Origin: Pseudomonadota bacterium
GTDB taxonomy: Bacteria > Pseudomonadota > Gammaproteobacteria > Burkholderiales > JABEVD01
Reading direction: 5' to 3'
Assembly (NCBI GenBank): GCA_021811205.1
Contig: JAJZPK010000034.1
Coordinates: 1 to 15,837, forward strand
DNA: 15,837 nucleotides
Within the stretch, counting starts at the first letter, position 1. Each line of letters starts with the position of its first letter. The notes below the pieces were generated by a model, which saw only the letters and a list, made by a program, of their open reading frames with translations, did no database searches and was not told where the DNA came from. Of the stretch, positions 7,591 to 14,283 are shown piece after piece. The position numbers and the translations under genes were made by a program.

Positions 7591-8181
7591 ATGGACCTGA
7601 TTCACAGAATCTCCTCCCATTTCAAGGAAAGCGCGGAACTCAAGCTTGCCGTCATGGAAAGCCTTGCCGTGCCCATCGCCGCGGCAGCCGAACGCATGCT
7701 GCAATGCCTCATGGAAGACGGCAAGATACTCGCATGCGGAAACGGCGGATCGGCCTCGGATGCCCAGCATTTCGCTGCAGAGCTCCTCAACCGTTTCGAG
7801 ATGGAGCGCCCCGGGCTTGCCGCCTTTTGTCTGACATCGGATTCCTCGACGCTTACGGCAATCGCCAACGACTACGATTATTCCCAGGTCTTCTCGAAGC
7901 AGGTATCCGCGCTCGGCCGTCCCAAAGATCTGCTTCTCGCCATCTCGACGAGCGGCAATTCGAGGAGTGTTCTCGAGGCGGTTGCCGCTGCGCACGAGCA
8001 GAAAATGGGGGTGATCGCGCTCACAGGGCGTTCGGGCGGCATGGTATCCGAAAACCTGTGGCCGGACGACATCCATATCTGCGTGCCGGCAAGCAGCACG
8101 GCGCGCATTCAGGAAGTCCACATACTTGCACTGCACTGTCTGTGCGATGCGATCGATTGTCTACTTTTGGGAGCCGAATAA
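7591..8181 (+). CDS. gmhA: SIS-domain phosphoheptose isomerase, GmhA/DiaA type
   Basis: A 196-residue single SIS-domain protein. GmhA converts sedoheptulose 7-phosphate to D-glycero-D-manno-heptose 7-phosphate, the first step to the ADP-heptose of the LPS core. DiaA is a close homologue that binds DnaA. Length and position (after yraN, before a BON lipoprotein, opposite rsmI) match diaA. However, the four zinc ligands known for GmhA are all present by alignment: H60 and E64 (QHFAAE), Q174 and H182 ([10 protein letters not shown]). As I recall, E. coli DiaA has Ser and Asn at two of these places. The phosphate-binding SIS loops are also present ([12 protein letters not shown], 49-60; STSGNS, 119-124). 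The heptose cytidylyltransferase gene hldC lies two genes downstream, which favours an active isomerase. An AGGAAAG stretch about seven bases before the ATG supports the start. A DiaA-like role is not excluded. Confidence 0.85.
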   Translation: MDLIHRISSHFKESAELKLAVMESLAVPIAAAAERMLQCLMEDGKILACGNGGSASDAQHFAAELLNRFEMERPGLAAFCLTSDSSTLTAIANDYDYSQVFSKQVSALGRPKDLLLAISTSGNSRSVLEAVAAAHEQKMGVIALTGRSGGMVSENLWPDDIHICVPASSTARIQEVHILALHCLCDAIDCLLLGAE

Positions 8182-8741
8182 TGCGCAGAATGCTCTGGAT
8201 ACTCCTCCTTCCCCCGCTGCTTTCAGGCTGCTTTCCTGTCGTCGCGACAGGCGTGGGCGCAGGTGCGCTCATGGCTGCGGATCGTCGCACGAGCGGCGCC
8301 TACATCGACGACGAGGCGATCGAACTCAAGGCTGCGAACCGCATCAGCGACGAATTCAAGGACAGCGCCCACGTCAACGTGACCAGCTACAACAGGAGCG
8401 TTCTGCTGACCGGCGAAGTGCCTTCCGAATCCGCCAAGACCAGGGTCGAACAAATCGCAAGAAGCGTCGAGAATGTACGCGCCATCTCGGACGAACTCGC
8501 GATCCAGCCCAACAGCTCGCTCGGATCGAGAAGCAACGACGCTCTGATCACCACGAAAATCAAGGCGCAATTCCTGAACAGCAAGACCGTGCCAGCCAAC
8601 GTCGTGAAAGTCGTGACCGAGCGCGGTGTCGTCTACCTCCTCGGCATCGTCTCCCACAAGGAAGGCGATGCAGCAGCGCAGCTGGCGAGCACGACGGGCG
8701 GCGTGAAGAAAGTCATCGAACTCTTCGAATACACAGACTGA
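8181..8741 (+). CDS. Two-BON-domain outer-membrane lipoprotein, DolP-like
   Basis: A 186-residue predicted lipoprotein. The N-terminus is a lipoprotein signal with lipobox LSGC, making Cys17 the lipidated residue. Position +2 is Phe, not Asp, so sorting to the outer membrane is expected. A glycine/alanine-rich linker is followed by two BON domains (about 40-105 and 112-186), each with the typical pattern of a charged helix, a strand ending in VLLTGEV or VYLLGIV, and a helix leading to V-x-x-V (NVRAIS; GVKKVIELFEY). Length, domains and position match E. coli DolP (YraP), which binds anionic phospholipids at the outer membrane and supports envelope integrity. The ATG overlaps the SIS stop by one base (TAATG), and its TGA overlaps the hldC ATG by one base. 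Orthology to DolP is supported by synteny and architecture. Confidence 0.9.
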   Translation: MRRMLWILLLPPLLSGCFPVVATGVGAGALMAADRRTSGAYIDDEAIELKAANRISDEFKDSAHVNVTSYNRSVLLTGEVPSESAKTRVEQIARSVENVRAISDELAIQPNSSLGSRSNDALITTKIKAQFLNSKTVPANVVKVVTERGVVYLLGIVSHKEGDAAAQLASTTGGVKKVIELFEYTD

Positions 8742-9223
8742 TGCGCCCCGCATTCGAAAGCAAACTCTGCAGCCCGGATGAAATCGCGGAAAGGGCGGCG
8801 CTTCTGCAAAGACCCCTCGTCTTCACCAACGGCTGTTTCGACATCCTGCACAGGGGGCACGCATCCTATCTCGCCCAGGCAAGATCGCTGGGAAAAAGCC
8901 TCGTCGTCGGCGTAAACAGCGACGATTCGGTACGACGTCTGGGAAAGGGTGAAGACAGGCCGATCAATATGCTGGAAGACCGCATGGCGGTCATCGCAGC
9001 CCTGGAAAGCGTCGATCTCGTGACATGGTTCAATGAGGATACCCCCCTGAACCTGATTCTTGCCTGCAGACCGGACATCCTCGTCAAGGGAGGGGACTGG
9101 AAGGTCGAGGACATCGTGGGCGCAAAAGAAGTGGCCTCATGGGGGGGCGCGGTCCATTCCGTCCCCTTCCTGTTTGAAAGATCAACCACTTCCCTCATCA
9201 AGCATATTCGCGGCCCGGGCTGA
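8741..9223 (+). CDS. hldC: D-glycero-beta-D-manno-heptose 1-phosphate adenylyltransferase (RfaE2/HldC type)
   Basis: A 160-residue nucleotidyltransferase of the cytidylyltransferase-like superfamily. It is predicted to add AMP from ATP to heptose 1-phosphate, giving ADP-heptose for the LPS core. Marks: FTNGCFDILHRGH (28-40, with the HxGH catalytic motif at 37-40), VGVNSDDSVRRLGKG (56-70), RPINMLEDR (73-81), ILVKGGDW (113-120) and the nucleotide-binding end RSTTSLI (147-153). It corresponds to the C-terminal half of the bifunctional E. coli HldE; the kinase half (HldA) is not in this window. It shares one base with the upstream lipoprotein gene and is separated by one base from the VanZ-like gene. 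Together with the SIS isomerase it supplies two of the ADP-heptose pathway steps. Confidence 0.93.
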   Translation: MRPAFESKLCSPDEIAERAALLQRPLVFTNGCFDILHRGHASYLAQARSLGKSLVVGVNSDDSVRRLGKGEDRPINMLEDRMAVIAALESVDLVTWFNEDTPLNLILACRPDILVKGGDWKVEDIVGAKEVASWGGAVHSVPFLFERSTTSLIKHIRGPG

Positions 9224-9224
9224 A

Positions 9225-10271
9225 ATGCCACGCGGCGCGAGACTGGCCTCCTATCTCGGCACAGCATGGGCAGCCGTCATCGTTTTCGCGAGCCTCTATC
9301 CGTTTTCTGGGTGGACCGATCCAGGCATCTCGACGATCTCATTCATTTCGATACCGCTGCCGAAGCATGTGCTCTGGGGCGATTTTCTCATCAACCTTTC
9401 CGCCTACGTGCCGCTCGGCTTCCTTGTCTCCATGGCTTTTGGCGGCAGGCGCGCTGCGTCTTTCCTCCTGACGACTTTGCTCTGCTGCCTCCTGAGCTTT
9501 TCCATGGAATCCGTCCAGATGTATCTTCCGACAAGAGTCGCATCCAATCTCGACTGGCTGGCAAACAGCCTGGGAGGCCTGATCGGTTCCATCATCGCCA
9601 TGAGAGCGAACCGGCTCCCGCTCGTCGACATTCACCTCGTGAAATGGCGCGACGACTGGATCATCCAAGGCGCAGCCGGGGATGCAGGCATCGCCCTCGT
9701 CGCGCTCTGGCTCTTCACCCAGACGAATCCTTCGCTTCCCCTGATGGGAAGCTGGATTCTCGACGAAGGACAGCTTCTGCAGCGCCTTTTCATCCCGCAC
9801 AGCTTCAGTTTTCACGAAGCGGCTTCTGTCGCCCTGAACCTGCTTTCCTTCGGCCTCCTGTTGTCCCTCATGATGAAAGAAGGGCGAACGAAGCTGATGC
9901 CTGTCGTGCTGACGCTGCTTCTCGCAGCCCTCATCAAATCGGCCATGGCGGGCTTCCTTCTGAAGCCGTCCGTCTTTTTTGCCTGGGCAAGCCGCGAAGC
10001 ATTGGCCGGAGTGGGAACGGGGCTCGCCCTGATTTCAGCCTTCAAGCACGGCACAAGGAAAATGCGCGCCATCGTAGCGATCCTCGCCATCTTCGCCCAG
10101 ATCGTATTCACGATTCTCACGCCGAACATCGCCTCCCCGGGCTCCGAATTGTTTCTTTTCAGCTGGAAATACGGCCAGCTCCTCACCCTGAGCGGATCCA
10201 CATCCTTCATTGCACGGCTCTGGCCCTATCTTGCCCTCGCCTATCTCGGCGCCATTTACCGCAAGGTATGA
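9225..10271 (+). CDS. VanZ-like multi-pass membrane protein
   Basis: A 348-residue membrane protein with roughly ten predicted membrane segments (near 11-27, 50-72, 78-98, 110-126, 150-166, 203-217, 224-245, 258-273, 282-300 and 330-345). The first third carries the VanZ-like pattern: NLSAYVPLGF (57-66), a conserved ExxQ (E95, Q98) followed by LPTR (101-104), and a D110-x(3)-N114 helix with NSLGGLIG. VanZ was named for low-level teicoplanin resistance in enterococci, but the wide family has no proven biochemical role and resistance should not be inferred. The C-terminal two thirds are extra membrane segments that I cannot assign. The ATG lies one base after the hldC stop. A longer reading frame begins at 9060 inside hldC, but it overlaps a real gene and adds no VanZ residues. 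Confidence 0.85.
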   Translation: MPRGARLASYLGTAWAAVIVFASLYPFSGWTDPGISTISFISIPLPKHVLWGDFLINLSAYVPLGFLVSMAFGGRRAASFLLTTLLCCLLSFSMESVQMYLPTRVASNLDWLANSLGGLIGSIIAMRANRLPLVDIHLVKWRDDWIIQGAAGDAGIALVALWLFTQTNPSLPLMGSWILDEGQLLQRLFIPHSFSFHEAASVALNLLSFGLLLSLMMKEGRTKLMPVVLTLLLAALIKSAMAGFLLKPSVFFAWASREALAGVGTGLALISAFKHGTRKMRAIVAILAIFAQIVFTILTPNIASPGSELFLFSWKYGQLLTLSGSTSFIARLWPYLALAYLGAIYRKV

Positions 10272-10297
10272 GATAATCGTCCTTATTTTGGAAAAAC

Positions 10298-10600
10298 ATG
10301 GGCCATTACGAAAAACACGTCTTCTTCTGCACCAACCAGAGGGAAGCCGGAGAAGACTGCTGCAGCAACCATGATGCGGTCGCGATGCGTAGCCATGCCA
10401 AGGACAGGATCAAGGCGCTCGGCATCAATGAAAGCATCAGGATCAACTCCGCGGGCTGCCTGGGCCGCTGCGGAGAAGGTCCCGTCATCGTCGTCTACCC
10501 CGAAGAAACCTGGTATACCTATGTCGATGTCGAAGACATCGACGAAATCATCGACTCCCATCTCGTCGGAAACAAGATCGTCGAGAGACTGAAGATCTGA
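10298..10600 (+). CDS. Thioredoxin-like [2Fe-2S] ferredoxin
   Basis: A 100-residue protein resembling stand-alone thioredoxin-like [2Fe-2S] ferredoxins, the same fold as the NuoE cluster domain. Cluster cysteines are visible: C11 in VFFCTNQR, C21 or C22 in EDCCSNH, and C54 and C58 in NSAGCLGRCGEGP. The spacing C-x(9-10)-C...C-x3-C fits the family, and the C-terminal PVIVVYPEETWYTYV strand is also typical. It probably carries electrons in the cytoplasm; its partner is unknown. It starts 26 bases after the VanZ-like gene, with GGA seven bases before the ATG, and its stop shares one base with the hydrolase start (TGATG). In other betaproteobacteria such ferredoxins often lie beside the same hydrolase and HemJ-like genes, but no functional link is established. 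Confidence 0.9.
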   Translation: MGHYEKHVFFCTNQREAGEDCCSNHDAVAMRSHAKDRIKALGINESIRINSAGCLGRCGEGPVIVVYPEETWYTYVDVEDIDEIIDSHLVGNKIVERLKI

Positions 10601-11196
10601 TGGACCAATACCGCTTCGAAATCGAAGGACCTGCCGGGAAAATCGAGGCGCACGCCTACGATCCGGAGAAGCGGCGCGGCATCGCCCTCGTCGCCCACCC
10701 CCATCCGCTTTTCGGCGGGACCATGGAAAACAAGGTCGTCCAGACGCTGGCGAGATCCTTTTCCGAGCTCGGCTATCTTTCCGTACGATTCAATTTCAGG
10801 GGAGTGGGGCAAAGCGAAGGGGCCTACGACGAGGGCAGGGGTGAGACACAGGATGCGCTTGCCGTGATCGAGCATCTGAAGAAAAAGGAAGGCAACCTTC
10901 CGCTGCTGCTTTCCGGTTTTTCATTCGGCGGATTCGTCCAGGCAAAAGCGTCGCAACAAATCGAAGCAGAAAAAATCGTGCTGGTCGCCCCCGCTGTGAA
11001 GAAATTCGACGTGCCCGAAGTGCGCGAGCCGCTCCTCATCCACGGCGAGGAAGACGACGTCATCCCGTTATCCGATCTTTTCGAATGGGCGAGGCCGCAA
11101 GGGCATGCCGTTGTCGTGCTGCCGGGAACCGGTCATTTCTTCCATGGCAGGCTGACACAGATCAAGAAAATCGTGATAGAAAATCTGAGGAATTGA
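10600..11196 (+). CDS. Small alpha/beta hydrolase
   Basis: A 198-residue cytoplasmic alpha/beta hydrolase of the compact CocE/dienelactone-hydrolase-like type. The catalytic triad can be read: nucleophile S108 in GFSFGG (106-111), an acid D152 or D153 in HGEEDDVIP (148-156) and H179 in GTGHFFHG (176-183). The HPHPLFGGTMENKVV segment (33-47) forms the oxyanion region, and FNFRGVGQSEG (64-74) is the conserved loop after strand 4. The lid domain is minimal, which suggests a small ester or thioester substrate, but the substrate cannot be named. No signal peptide is seen. It begins within the stop of the ferredoxin gene and ends one base before hemJ. Confidence 0.92.
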   Translation: MDQYRFEIEGPAGKIEAHAYDPEKRRGIALVAHPHPLFGGTMENKVVQTLARSFSELGYLSVRFNFRGVGQSEGAYDEGRGETQDALAVIEHLKKKEGNLPLLLSGFSFGGFVQAKASQQIEAEKIVLVAPAVKKFDVPEVREPLLIHGEEDDVIPLSDLFEWARPQGHAVVVLPGTGHFFHGRLTQIKKIVIENLRN

Positions 11197-11197
11197 C

Positions 11198-11608
11198 ATG
11201 CTCTGGGTCAAGGCTTTCCACATCATCTTCGTCGTCAGCTGGTTCGCAGGCCTCTTCTACCTGCCGCGCATCTACGTCAATCTTGCCATGGCCGAATCGG
11301 ACGCGGAAAAGGCGAGGCTGCTTCAGATGGCCGGAAAGCTTTACCGATTCATGACCCCGCTCGGAGTGCTCGCCCTTGTCTTCGGCACCTGGCTTTGGCT
11401 CGGATTCGGATTTTCGGGCGGATGGCTGCACGCGAAGCTGACTCTCGTGCTGCTTCTTGTCGCCTACCATCTCTATTGCGGGAAATTGCTGAAGGAATTC
11501 GCTTCGGGAAGGAACTCGAAAAGTCATGTCTGGTACCGCTGGTTCAACGAATTCCCGGTCCTCATGCTCGCCGCCATCGTGATCCTGGTGGTGGTCAAGC
11601 CTTTCTAG
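11198..11608 (+). CDS. hemJ: HemJ/CopD-family membrane protein, probable protoporphyrinogen IX oxidase
   Basis: A 136-residue inner-membrane protein with four predicted membrane segments (near 8-28, 54-71, 78-97 and 120-134). It matches HemJ (UPF0093), the oxygen-independent-type enzyme that oxidises protoporphyrinogen IX to protoporphyrin IX in heme synthesis. Signature residues are visible: H8 in WVKAFHI, LPR (R24) after the first helix, K80 in WLHAKLTL, and the end block [22 protein letters not shown] read as separate matches to NExP and VVxKPF. The usual FVYH after LPR is YVNL here, as in some CopD-annotated relatives, so the function is probable, not certain. GAGG seven bases before the ATG is a good ribosome binding site. 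Its TAG stop overlaps the coq7 stop on the other strand within one CTAG. Confidence 0.75.
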   Translation: MLWVKAFHIIFVVSWFAGLFYLPRIYVNLAMAESDAEKARLLQMAGKLYRFMTPLGVLALVFGTWLWLGFGFSGGWLHAKLTLVLLLVAYHLYCGKLLKEFASGRNSKSHVWYRWFNEFPVLMLAAIVILVVVKPF

Positions 11609-12225
11609 ACCCAGTAGGTCAGCCCGGTCATCACCTTCGAAGAAAGCTTCATCATGAATTTGGCAGGGAGCGGAAGTTCAACTCCGCCCAGGGACGTCGC
11701 CATCCTCGCATGCTGGATTTCGTCGTATTTCATCTGCTCGACGACTGCGCGGCTCCTGAAATCCTTTTGCGGAAGGCGCTCGAGATGTCCTGCCAAATGA
11801 CGCTCGACCTGGCGCTCCGTCTCGGCGAGAAAACCGAGATTCCATTTGTCCCCGATGAATCCGATTCCAGCGCCGATCGCGAGCGATCCCGTATACCAGA
11901 GCGGATTGAGGAGGCTCTTTCTGCCGCCAAGCTCCCTGATTCTCGTCTCTGTCCATGAAAGATGCTCCGTCTCCTCCCAGGAAGCCTGCTCGAGCGACTT
12001 GGCCACCTCCCTGTTTTTCGCGGTCATGGCCTGGCCCTGATAAAGCGCCTGAGCGCAGATCTCGCCGGTATGGTTGATGCGCATCAGGGAAGCGGACAGG
12101 CGCTTTTCCTCAGTGCTCAGATCCGCTTCAACCAGCTCTTCTCCGGGCTGCGGCCTCAATGAGGAAGCAGGCGCAAAGAGCGTCCTCAGTCCCTTGTCGA
12201 ACCCGATGATAATCCTGTCGATCAT
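11605..12225 (-). CDS. coq7: Ubiquinone hydroxylase Coq7 (2-polyprenyl-3-methyl-6-methoxy-1,4-benzoquinone monooxygenase)
   Basis: A 206-residue di-iron hydroxylase that carries out the last hydroxylation of ubiquinone synthesis, the job done by UbiF in E. coli. It is usual in alpha- and many betaproteobacteria. Iron ligands can be followed: E55 in [17 protein letters not shown]85 and H88 in EETEHL, E137 in [12 protein letters not shown], and E169 and H172 in YDEIQHA. A helix-rich ferritin-like fold and the near-terminal hydrophobic [10 protein letters not shown] fit the family. The start [12 protein letters not shown] at 12225 is chosen because it overlaps the GlcF-like stop as ATGA and matches family N-termini; the frame is open 26 codons further up inside that gene but those residues do not fit. 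It ends tail to tail with hemJ. Confidence 0.95.
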   Translation of the reverse strand: MIDRIIIGFDKGLRTLFAPASSLRPQPGEELVEADLSTEEKRLSASLMRINHTGEICAQALYQGQAMTAKNREVAKSLEQASWEETEHLSWTETRIRELGGRKSLLNPLWYTGSLAIGAGIGFIGDKWNLGFLAETERQVERHLAGHLERLPQKDFRSRAVVEQMKYDEIQHARMATSLGGVELPLPAKFMMKLSSKVMTGLTYWV

Positions 12226-13376
12226 TCGAACCCCATCTGATAGGCGAGAAGCACAACGGGATGCAGCGCCTTCAAGCCTCTCGCCCTGAAAGACATGGCG
12301 CACCCGACATTGGATGTCGCGACCACATCCGCGCCAACCCCTTCGATCAATCTCATTTTATCATCCATGAGCGCGTTTGCCATGGCCGGCTCCGTCAGGA
12401 AATAGCTTCCTGCCGAACCGCAGCATTGGCTGTTTCCGGGAAGGGCCGCTATTTTCGCATTCGGTATGCGCTCAAGAAGCCTGTAGGGATGCACCTCGCC
12501 TTTCAATGCATTCCTCAGCGAGCAGGGATCGTGCACGGCGATCTCCGCATCAAGCGGCATGATTTCCAATTTCTCCCACCCTTCCGCCTCGTCCAGGAAG
12601 CGGCTGATGTCACAAACCCTGCCGGGGAATTGCTCGAGAAGTTCGGCAGTGCATGCAGAGGAAGTGCACACTATCTTTTCGACTTTTGAAAAAGCGGCCT
12701 TGTTCATTTCGACCAGAGGCGTCTCGTCTTCCCCAAACCGCCCATGGAGCGCGCCACAGCAAGTCTGCCCTTGTGGCACATGCACCGTGTAGCCCAGCCT
12801 GTTGAGCACATGGATCGATGCCCTCAAGGTGACCGAATCCGAAATTCTCGCGACGCAGCCCAGGAAAAGGCCGACATCCCCGCGCCTCTCCCCGACTGCC
12901 GGATAGATGCTGGGCTTGACCGCTTTTGCAGGCGCATCCGGCAGCATGGCATCGAATTTTTTCAGCTTGGCAGGCAGGAGCCCCCTGATCGGACTGCCGA
13001 GATAGCGCCGCCCCAGCTCCGCCATCTTTTCCGGATGGGCCAGCAGGAAAAGCGAAGCGCGTCTGAACAGGTTCTCCAGAGCGCCTCGCCTTTTGGCATC
13101 TTCCACAGGCCTTCTCATGGCTCTCAGGATGGAACCGTATGCGACCTGGTTCGGGCAGGCCCGCTCGCATGCCCTGCAGTCGAGGCAAAGGTCGATGTGC
13201 TCCGTGAAGCGGGCATTGATCGGAATTTCCCCTTTTGCAGCGCCGCGCATCAGTGCGATCCGCCCCCTGGGCGAATCGGCTTCCGACAATGTCTTCAAGT
13301 AGGTCGGGCAATTCTGCAGGCAGAGGCCGCACGAGACGCAGCGCTCGGCTTCGAGAATGGCATTTTTGCTCATCAT
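12222..13376 (-). CDS. GlcF-like iron-sulfur protein (two 4Fe-4S motifs, two CCG domains)
   Basis: A protein of 384 residues from the first of two adjacent ATGs (383 from 13373). It resembles GlcF, the iron-sulfur subunit of glycolate oxidase, and LutA/heterodisulfide-reductase-like proteins. Numbered from MSKN, it has two ferredoxin-type 4Fe-4S motifs, [12 protein letters not shown] (12-23) and [12 protein letters not shown] (63-74), PRGR (35-38), and two CCG cysteine-rich domains (CCG at 205-207 and 317-319, [10 protein letters not shown] at 281-290). It is shorter than the 407-residue E. coli GlcF and has no glcD or glcE gene nearby, so the electron donor and substrate are unknown. Its gene overlaps coq7 by four bases. 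The frame is open to 13469, but those residues lack homology and cross the divergent corC promoter. A quinone-linked dehydrogenase role is plausible inference. Confidence 0.88.
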   Translation of the reverse strand: MMSKNAILEAERCVSCGLCLQNCPTYLKTLSEADSPRGRIALMRGAAKGEIPINARFTEHIDLCLDCRACERACPNQVAYGSILRAMRRPVEDAKRRGALENLFRRASLFLLAHPEKMAELGRRYLGSPIRGLLPAKLKKFDAMLPDAPAKAVKPSIYPAVGERRGDVGLFLGCVARISDSVTLRASIHVLNRLGYTVHVPQGQTCCGALHGRFGEDETPLVEMNKAAFSKVEKIVCTSSACTAELLEQFPGRVCDISRFLDEAEGWEKLEIMPLDAEIAVHDPCSLRNALKGEVHPYRLLERIPNAKIAALPGNSQCCGSAGSYFLTEPAMANALMDDKMRLIEGVGADVVATSNVGCAMSFRARGLKALHPVVLLAYQMGFE

Positions 13377-13379
13377 GCT

Positions 13380-13385
13380 ACTATA
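13380..13385 (-). promoter_or_regulatory. Candidate -10 element for the GlcF-like/coq7 operon
   Basis: On the minus strand this reads TATAGT. A start site about seven bases downstream would fall on or next to the paired ATGATG start (13376 and 13373), so the message may be leaderless. A purine-rich AAAGGA lies further upstream, too far from the ATG to act as a ribosome binding site. No convincing -35 box is seen. Confidence 0.3.
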
Positions 13386-13400
13386 ACAGCTATCCTTTGC

Positions 13401-13428
13401 TTTACGGACAGAGTTCCGGCAGAATAAT
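13401..13428 (+). promoter_or_regulatory. Candidate promoter for corC-lnt-glyQ
   Basis: In the 76-base divergent gap, TTTACG (13401-13406, four of six matches to TTGACA) and AATAAT (13423-13428, five of six matches to TATAAT) are 16 bases apart. Start of transcription near 13435 would leave a leader of about 18 bases before the corC ATG at 13453, with a weak ACGGA just in front of the start codon. Confidence 0.45.
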
Positions 13429-13452
13429 TGTTGGGCAACCCGAAAAACGGAC

Positions 13453-14283
13453 ATGGACGAGCCTTCCAATAAGGCAAGCTGGCTACATCGATTGAGCGCG
13501 CTCCTGATGCGCGAACCCGAAGACAGGGAGCAACTGGTCGCGTTGCTGCACTCGGCCTACGAACGCAACCTGCTCGATGCAGACGCACTCGGCATGATCG
13601 AAGGGGTCATGCAGGTATCAGAAATGCAGGTGCGCGACATCATGATCCCCAGGCCGCAGATGGATGTGATCGACATCAACGACACGCCCGAAAAATTCAT
13701 CCCCTTCGTCATCGAAACGGCGCATTCGCGTTTCCCCGTCATCGACGGCGACAAGGACAACGTGATCGGCATCCTGCTCGCCAAGGATCTGCTTCGCCAC
13801 TACTCGGACGGCGAATTCAACGTCAGGGAAATGCTGAGGCCTGCCGTATTCATCCCGAAATCGAAGCGTCTCAACGTGCTGCTCAAGGATTTCAGGAGCA
13901 ACAGGAACCATATCGCCATCGTGGTAGACGAATACGGGGGCGTCGCCGGGCTGGTGAGCATCGAGGACGTGCTCGAGCAGATCGTTGGAGAGATCGAAGA
14001 CGAATACGATTTCGACGAAACGGAGGACAACATCATCGCCGACTCGTCTGGCCATTACAGGGTCAAGGCGGCGACCGAGATTGCGGACTTCAACGAAGCC
14101 TTCGGCACGCATTTGAGCAGCCAGCATTACGACACGATAGGCGGGCTCGTGCTGAGCCGGTTCGGAAAGCTTCCCAAGCGCGGCGAGCAGATCCTCGTCG
14201 AGGGATTCAAGATCCAGATCCTGCGTGCCGACAGCAGGCGCATCCATTCCCTGCTGGTCGAAAAGCTGAAGCCCGTCGAATAA
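13453..14283 (+). CDS. corC: CBS-domain transporter-associated protein CorC (HlyC/CorC family)
   Basis: A 276-residue soluble protein of the HlyC/CorC family. In enterobacteria CorC is linked to magnesium and cobalt efflux and AMP binding; related CorB/CorC proteins of other groups are magnesium exporters with a membrane domain that this one lacks. Domains: an N-terminal helical stretch (1-55), paired CBS domains (about 60-115 and 125-180, beginning at VRDIMIPRPQM, 60-70), and a C-terminal CorC_HlyC domain (about 195-272). EYGGVAGLVSIEDVLEQIVGEIEDEYD is split by the second CBS end and is very typical (visible as DEYGGVAGLVS and EIEDEYD). Placed just before lnt and glyQ, a common betaproteobacterial order, and its TAA shares one base with the lnt ATG. 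A role in envelope or ion homeostasis is likely. Confidence 0.94.
   Translation: MDEPSNKASWLHRLSALLMREPEDREQLVALLHSAYERNLLDADALGMIEGVMQVSEMQVRDIMIPRPQMDVIDINDTPEKFIPFVIETAHSRFPVIDGDKDNVIGILLAKDLLRHYSDGEFNVREMLRPAVFIPKSKRLNVLLKDFRSNRNHIAIVVDEYGGVAGLVSIEDVLEQIVGEIEDEYDFDETEDNIIADSSGHYRVKAATEIADFNEAFGTHLSSQHYDTIGGLVLSRFGKLPKRGEQILVEGFKIQILRADSRRIHSLLVEKLKPVE

Noticed and set aside
7180..8136. Minus-strand reading frame that continues rsmI upstream by some 319 codons across yraN and the SIS gene.
   Set aside because: RsmI homology begins at the ATG at 7179, and the upstream part is antisense to two well-supported genes.
9060..9224. Upstream extension of the VanZ-like reading frame.
   Set aside because: It lies wholly within hldC in another frame; the ATG at 9225 sits one base after the hldC stop.
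10272..10277. GATAAT as a -10 box for an internal promoter before the ferredoxin gene.
   Set aside because: No -35 at workable spacing; the nearest TTTACC leaves only 11 bases.
10524..10542. Inverted repeat with 8-base arms and a 3-base loop.
   Set aside because: It arises from repeated GAT/GAC/GTC/ATC codons for an Asp/Ile-rich tail of the ferredoxin and has no T-run.
13377..13469. Longer N-terminus for the GlcF-like protein from 13469.
   Set aside because: The added residues have no ferredoxin-family match and would run across the corC start and its probable promoter.
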